Shown here one piece after another: positions 61,753-64,000 of a DNA stretch of 64,000 nt (its first letter is position 1; each line of letters starts with the position of its first letter). The stretch lies in the NCBI RefSeq assembly GCF_001048695.1, contig NZ_CVRB01000006.1:124001-188000 (forward strand), written 5' to 3'. The notes beneath the pieces are model-generated. The model ran no database searches. It worked only from the letters and a program-made list of their open reading frames with translations, and had not been told where the DNA came from. The position numbers and the translations under genes are program-made. The DNA is from Neobacillus massiliamazoniensis. GTDB lineage: Bacteria; Bacillota; Bacilli; Bacillales; Cytobacillaceae.

Positions 61753-63275
61753 AGAGATTTCCACTCCTTTTTAATCCCGAGTGCAGCCGAAGTAATCGTA
61801 TTAACCGTAATATCTTTTTTTTCGATTAAAGAGATCATGCGGCCTTCATGCATCACAAGGACACGGTCACTTAATTGAACAATTTCTTCTGTATCTGAAG
61901 AAATAAGGACAACGGCCAAACCACGTTTTTTTAAATCAGAGATAATTTTATATATATCGCTTCGAGCACTAGCATCAATACCACGAGTCGGTTCATCTAA
62001 AATAATTACTTTAGGACCTGTTTCGAGATACTTCGATAGAACAATCTTTTGTTGGTTGCCACCTGATAGATTACTTAGCAGTTGGTTTTCTCCTGTTGTG
62101 ATGACATTCAGTTTCTTTATGGCATTAGTTGAGATTTCTTTTTCTTTTTTTAATGGGAGGAAAAGCTGTTTGAATTTTGGTAGGATGGTTGATGTGATGT
62201 TAATTTTAATTGAGGCATTGGAGAAAATCCCATGTTGGTGCCGGTCCTCAGGGACATAAACCAGACCACGAAGAATTCTTTCACGTAAGGAGAGGTTCTT
62301 AATACTTTCTTGCTGAAGAATAACATCTCCCGATTCCCAAGGCTCCAGACCAAAGATGGAGGAAGCAAGTTCAGTACGACCTGCGCCAACCACGCCGGCG
62401 ATACCAAAGATTTCACCTGGGAAAAGGTCAAAGGAAATATGCTGAAAACGATTTCCAGATAAATTTTTCACCGAGAGAATCGGCTCAATTCCTTTCTGAC
62501 TATCTTCAATTTGGTAATGAGTTCGATTTATTCCTGAAGGGTCAATTTCGTCTTTTCTGCTTTGGTCCAGTATTAAGCCTTCTACTAATTTTTCATAGGT
62601 AAAATCGCTGACTTTCCCCGTTGCAGAGATAACACCATCTCTTAGAACGGCTACAGAGTCTGCAAGTTCGAATATTTCAGTTAGGCGGTGTGTAATATAA
62701 AACACGCCTATTCCTTCTTTGGTTAATTTTTTGATCGTAGCAAATAAGGATTCAATTTCACTAAAAGTTAAAGTTGATGTTGGTTCATCCAAGATCAAAA
62801 TCTTCGCATTTCGGACTAAACCTCTAAGTAATTCAACAAGTTGCTGCTCTGCAATAGACAAGCTCGAGCCCTTGCGGTTTAAATCCAAATTCCAGCCCAG
62901 AGATGAAAGGTAATACTTAATCCGATTCTCACACTCAGCTTTATTTTCATGCAGTCCAATGGTAACGTTTTCAAAAATATTCATGTTTGGAAAAATCAAT
63001 GGTTCTTGGGGAACCAAATAGATTCCATATCTATGGGCATCAGCCGGTTGATGAAATGTTACTTGTTTTCCTTCCACTAATAATTGCCCCTGGTCAGGCC
63101 GAAATAGACCGGTAAGAATTTTCATTAACGTAGATTTTCCAGCACCGTTTCCTCCGACAAGTGCAAAAACCTCCCCTTTATGAAGTGTTAATTCAACACC
63201 TTTTAAAACAGAGGTTCCTGCAAACTGCTTATAAATTTGCCTAATATGAACGAGCTCAGAGTCCAAGTTGTTCAC
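61749..63275 (-). CDS. lsrA: AI-2 ABC importer ATPase LsrA
   Basis: 508 residues with two ABC domains in tandem: Walker A GGNGAGKST and signature LSIAEQQLVELLRG in the first half, and a degenerate second domain (VVGAGRTELASSIFG; LSGGNQQKIVLSKYL; VIILDEPTRGID). This is the layout of sugar/AI-2 importer ATPases. GTG start after AAGGAGGG. First gene of lsrACDB, divergent from lsrR. Confidence 0.93.
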   Translation of the reverse strand: MNNLDSELVHIRQIYKQFAGTSVLKGVELTLHKGEVFALVGGNGAGKSTLMKILTGLFRPDQGQLLVEGKQVTFHQPADAHRYGIYLVPQEPLIFPNMNIFENVTIGLHENKAECENRIKYYLSSLGWNLDLNRKGSSLSIAEQQLVELLRGLVRNAKILILDEPTSTLTFSEIESLFATIKKLTKEGIGVFYITHRLTEIFELADSVAVLRDGVISATGKVSDFTYEKLVEGLILDQSRKDEIDPSGINRTHYQIEDSQKGIEPILSVKNLSGNRFQHISFDLFPGEIFGIAGVVGAGRTELASSIFGLEPWESGDVILQQESIKNLSLRERILRGLVYVPEDRHQHGIFSNASIKINITSTILPKFKQLFLPLKKEKEISTNAIKKLNVITTGENQLLSNLSGGNQQKIVLSKYLETGPKVIILDEPTRGIDASARSDIYKIISDLKKRGLAVVLISSDTEEIVQLSDRVLVMHEGRMISLIEKKDITVNTITSAALGIKKEWKSL

Positions 63276-63522
63276 CAGCCCTCCTTATCTTGCTTGTTTT
63301 ATATATAATTTGACTGAACATTTTTTATTACTATTAACTTTTGTTTAGAAAAAAATTTATCTTCAAAACAATTATAATCTGAAAATATTTACATACCTTT
63401 TAATTATATCAAGGGATTTATTTCACGTTTACTGACTTTTCAGTTGAAATTCATCGTCCTTTACTCAATTTAGATTTGAACATTTGTTGACCCATTGATT
63501 ATTTGTTGAGAGGTTGAGGGCT
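63276..63522. promoter_or_regulatory. lsrA-lsrR divergent promoter region with candidate LsrR half-sites
   Basis: TGAACATTT occurs at 63315-63323 and again at 63477-63485 (within TTGAACATTTGTTGA), one near each gene start. The spacing suggests separate operators for the two divergent promoters. The rest is AT-rich without clear promoter boxes. Confidence 0.4.
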
Positions 63523-64000
63523 TTGGCGAACAATGATGTATTTACTGATAACCTTCTAATTAAAGTTGCCTGGTATTATTACAAGGATAATTTAACACAA
63601 ACAGAAATCTCGGAACTGCTAAGCATTTCAAGAAATAAAGTTGTTCGTTTGCTTGACCGTGCCCGGTCAGAAAATATTGTGCAATTCCATATTAAAGGCC
63701 CTGGAGTAAATTGCCTGGAAATCGAACGAGATCTTATTGAAGATTTCAACCTCCCCCATGCCTTTGTTATTCCTACGCCGAAAGACAGCCTTAGCGCATC
63801 GTTGGCAAAAGCAGCTGCGCAATATTTGGAGAATATTACATCTGATAATGAATTGATTGGTTTCGGTTGGGGGGAAGCTGTTTCCCGAACGATCGAATCC
63901 TTATCGATTGATCCTGCCATCAATGTGTCAATGGTCACCCTTACTGGCGGTGTGAATTACTACTTTCATAAGCGTGACCACTCTATGGAAGGCGGTTTGG
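63523..64000 (+). CDS. lsrR: LsrR/SorC-family transcriptional regulator (3' end outside window)
   Basis: The first 159 residues are visible. An N-terminal helix-turn-helix (LLIKVAWYYYKDNLTQTEISELLSISRNKVVRLLDRARSENIVQF) is followed by the start of the sugar-phosphate-isomerase-like sensor domain (AAAQYLENITSDNELIGFGWGEAVSRTIESL...MVTLTGGVN). LsrR represses the lsr genes until it binds phospho-AI-2 made by LsrK, whose gene may lie further right. The TTG at 63523 has GAGAGG nine bases upstream. The frame is open to the window edge. Confidence 0.9.
   Translation, partial: MANNDVFTDNLLIKVAWYYYKDNLTQTEISELLSISRNKVVRLLDRARSENIVQFHIKGPGVNCLEIERDLIEDFNLPHAFVIPTPKDSLSASLAKAAAQYLENITSDNELIGFGWGEAVSRTIESLSIDPAINVSMVTLTGGVNYYFHKRDHSMEGGL

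Noticed and set aside
63579..63938. A 119-codon minus-strand frame at the right end
   Set aside because: It is antisense to the lsrR helix-turn-helix gene, which has clear family motifs and a ribosome site.

Overview
The window reads as chromosome of a low-GC, endospore-forming Bacillaceae bacterium (Bacillus/Neobacillus-like). The evidence is a gerB-gerA-gerC germinant-receptor operon, a bacillopeptidase F orthologue, strong AAAGGAGG-type ribosome sites with frequent TTG/GTG starts, T-rich intrinsic terminators, and two copies of a GC-rich structured repeat of a kind widespread in Bacillaceae. No rRNA, tRNA, CRISPR array, phage or insertion sequence was seen.

Layout. 0-9 kb: the C-terminal part of a TldE/PmbA protein (cut by the window edge), a decayed GNAT gene, a YdeI-like protein, a fatty-acid-hydroxylase-family membrane protein with an E. 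coli-type (GntR) FadR regulator, an SDR, a formate/nitrite-type channel with a TGTGA-N6-TCACA box, an alpha/beta hydrolase and a flavin reductase. 9-16 kb: uppP, the gerBAC operon, and pabA with a pabB-pabC fusion. 16-23 kb: a five-gene anaerobic respiration operon on the minus strand, tatA - FeS subunit - NrfD-type anchor - molybdopterin catalytic subunit - TorD chaperone. Its B-C-A subunit order is that of tetrathionate (ttrBCA) and selenate (srdBCA) reductases. 23-37 kb: aldo/keto reductase, a COG4705 membrane protein, a Gly/Asn-rich lipoprotein, a secreted YncE-propeller/phosphoesterase, an acetolactate-synthase-like TPP enzyme, a VOC protein, a SUMF1-like protein and a very large S8 protease. 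38-48 kb: D-serine ammonia-lyase, a paired SMR transporter, and a minus-strand locus of ABC importer, phosphodiesterase/phosphatase, DeoR regulator and HAD phosphatase that looks like uptake and dephosphorylation of an organic phosphorylated compound. 48-64 kb: bacillopeptidase F, a secreted GH84 beta-N-acetylglucosaminidase with a CBM32-like domain, a MarR/bactofilin-like module, an FAD monooxygenase, and an AI-2 (lsr) import operon lsrACDB with divergent lsrR running off the window end.

The most unusual content is intergenic. Four intergenic regions hold arrays of a short word repeated about every 20-24 bp. Two of them share the word ACTGTCGGATA, one uses GGCACATAT inside a 181-bp tandem triplication, and one uses TTATCTACAAA. 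A dispersed 13-15 bp palindrome (GGTGTCAGGCACC) occurs at six sites, two GC-rich ~130-bp elements lie 7.8 kb apart, and a perfect 17-bp inverted repeat lies in front of the ABC permease genes. All functional statements rest on reading the sequence and on knowledge of the families; no database search was run.
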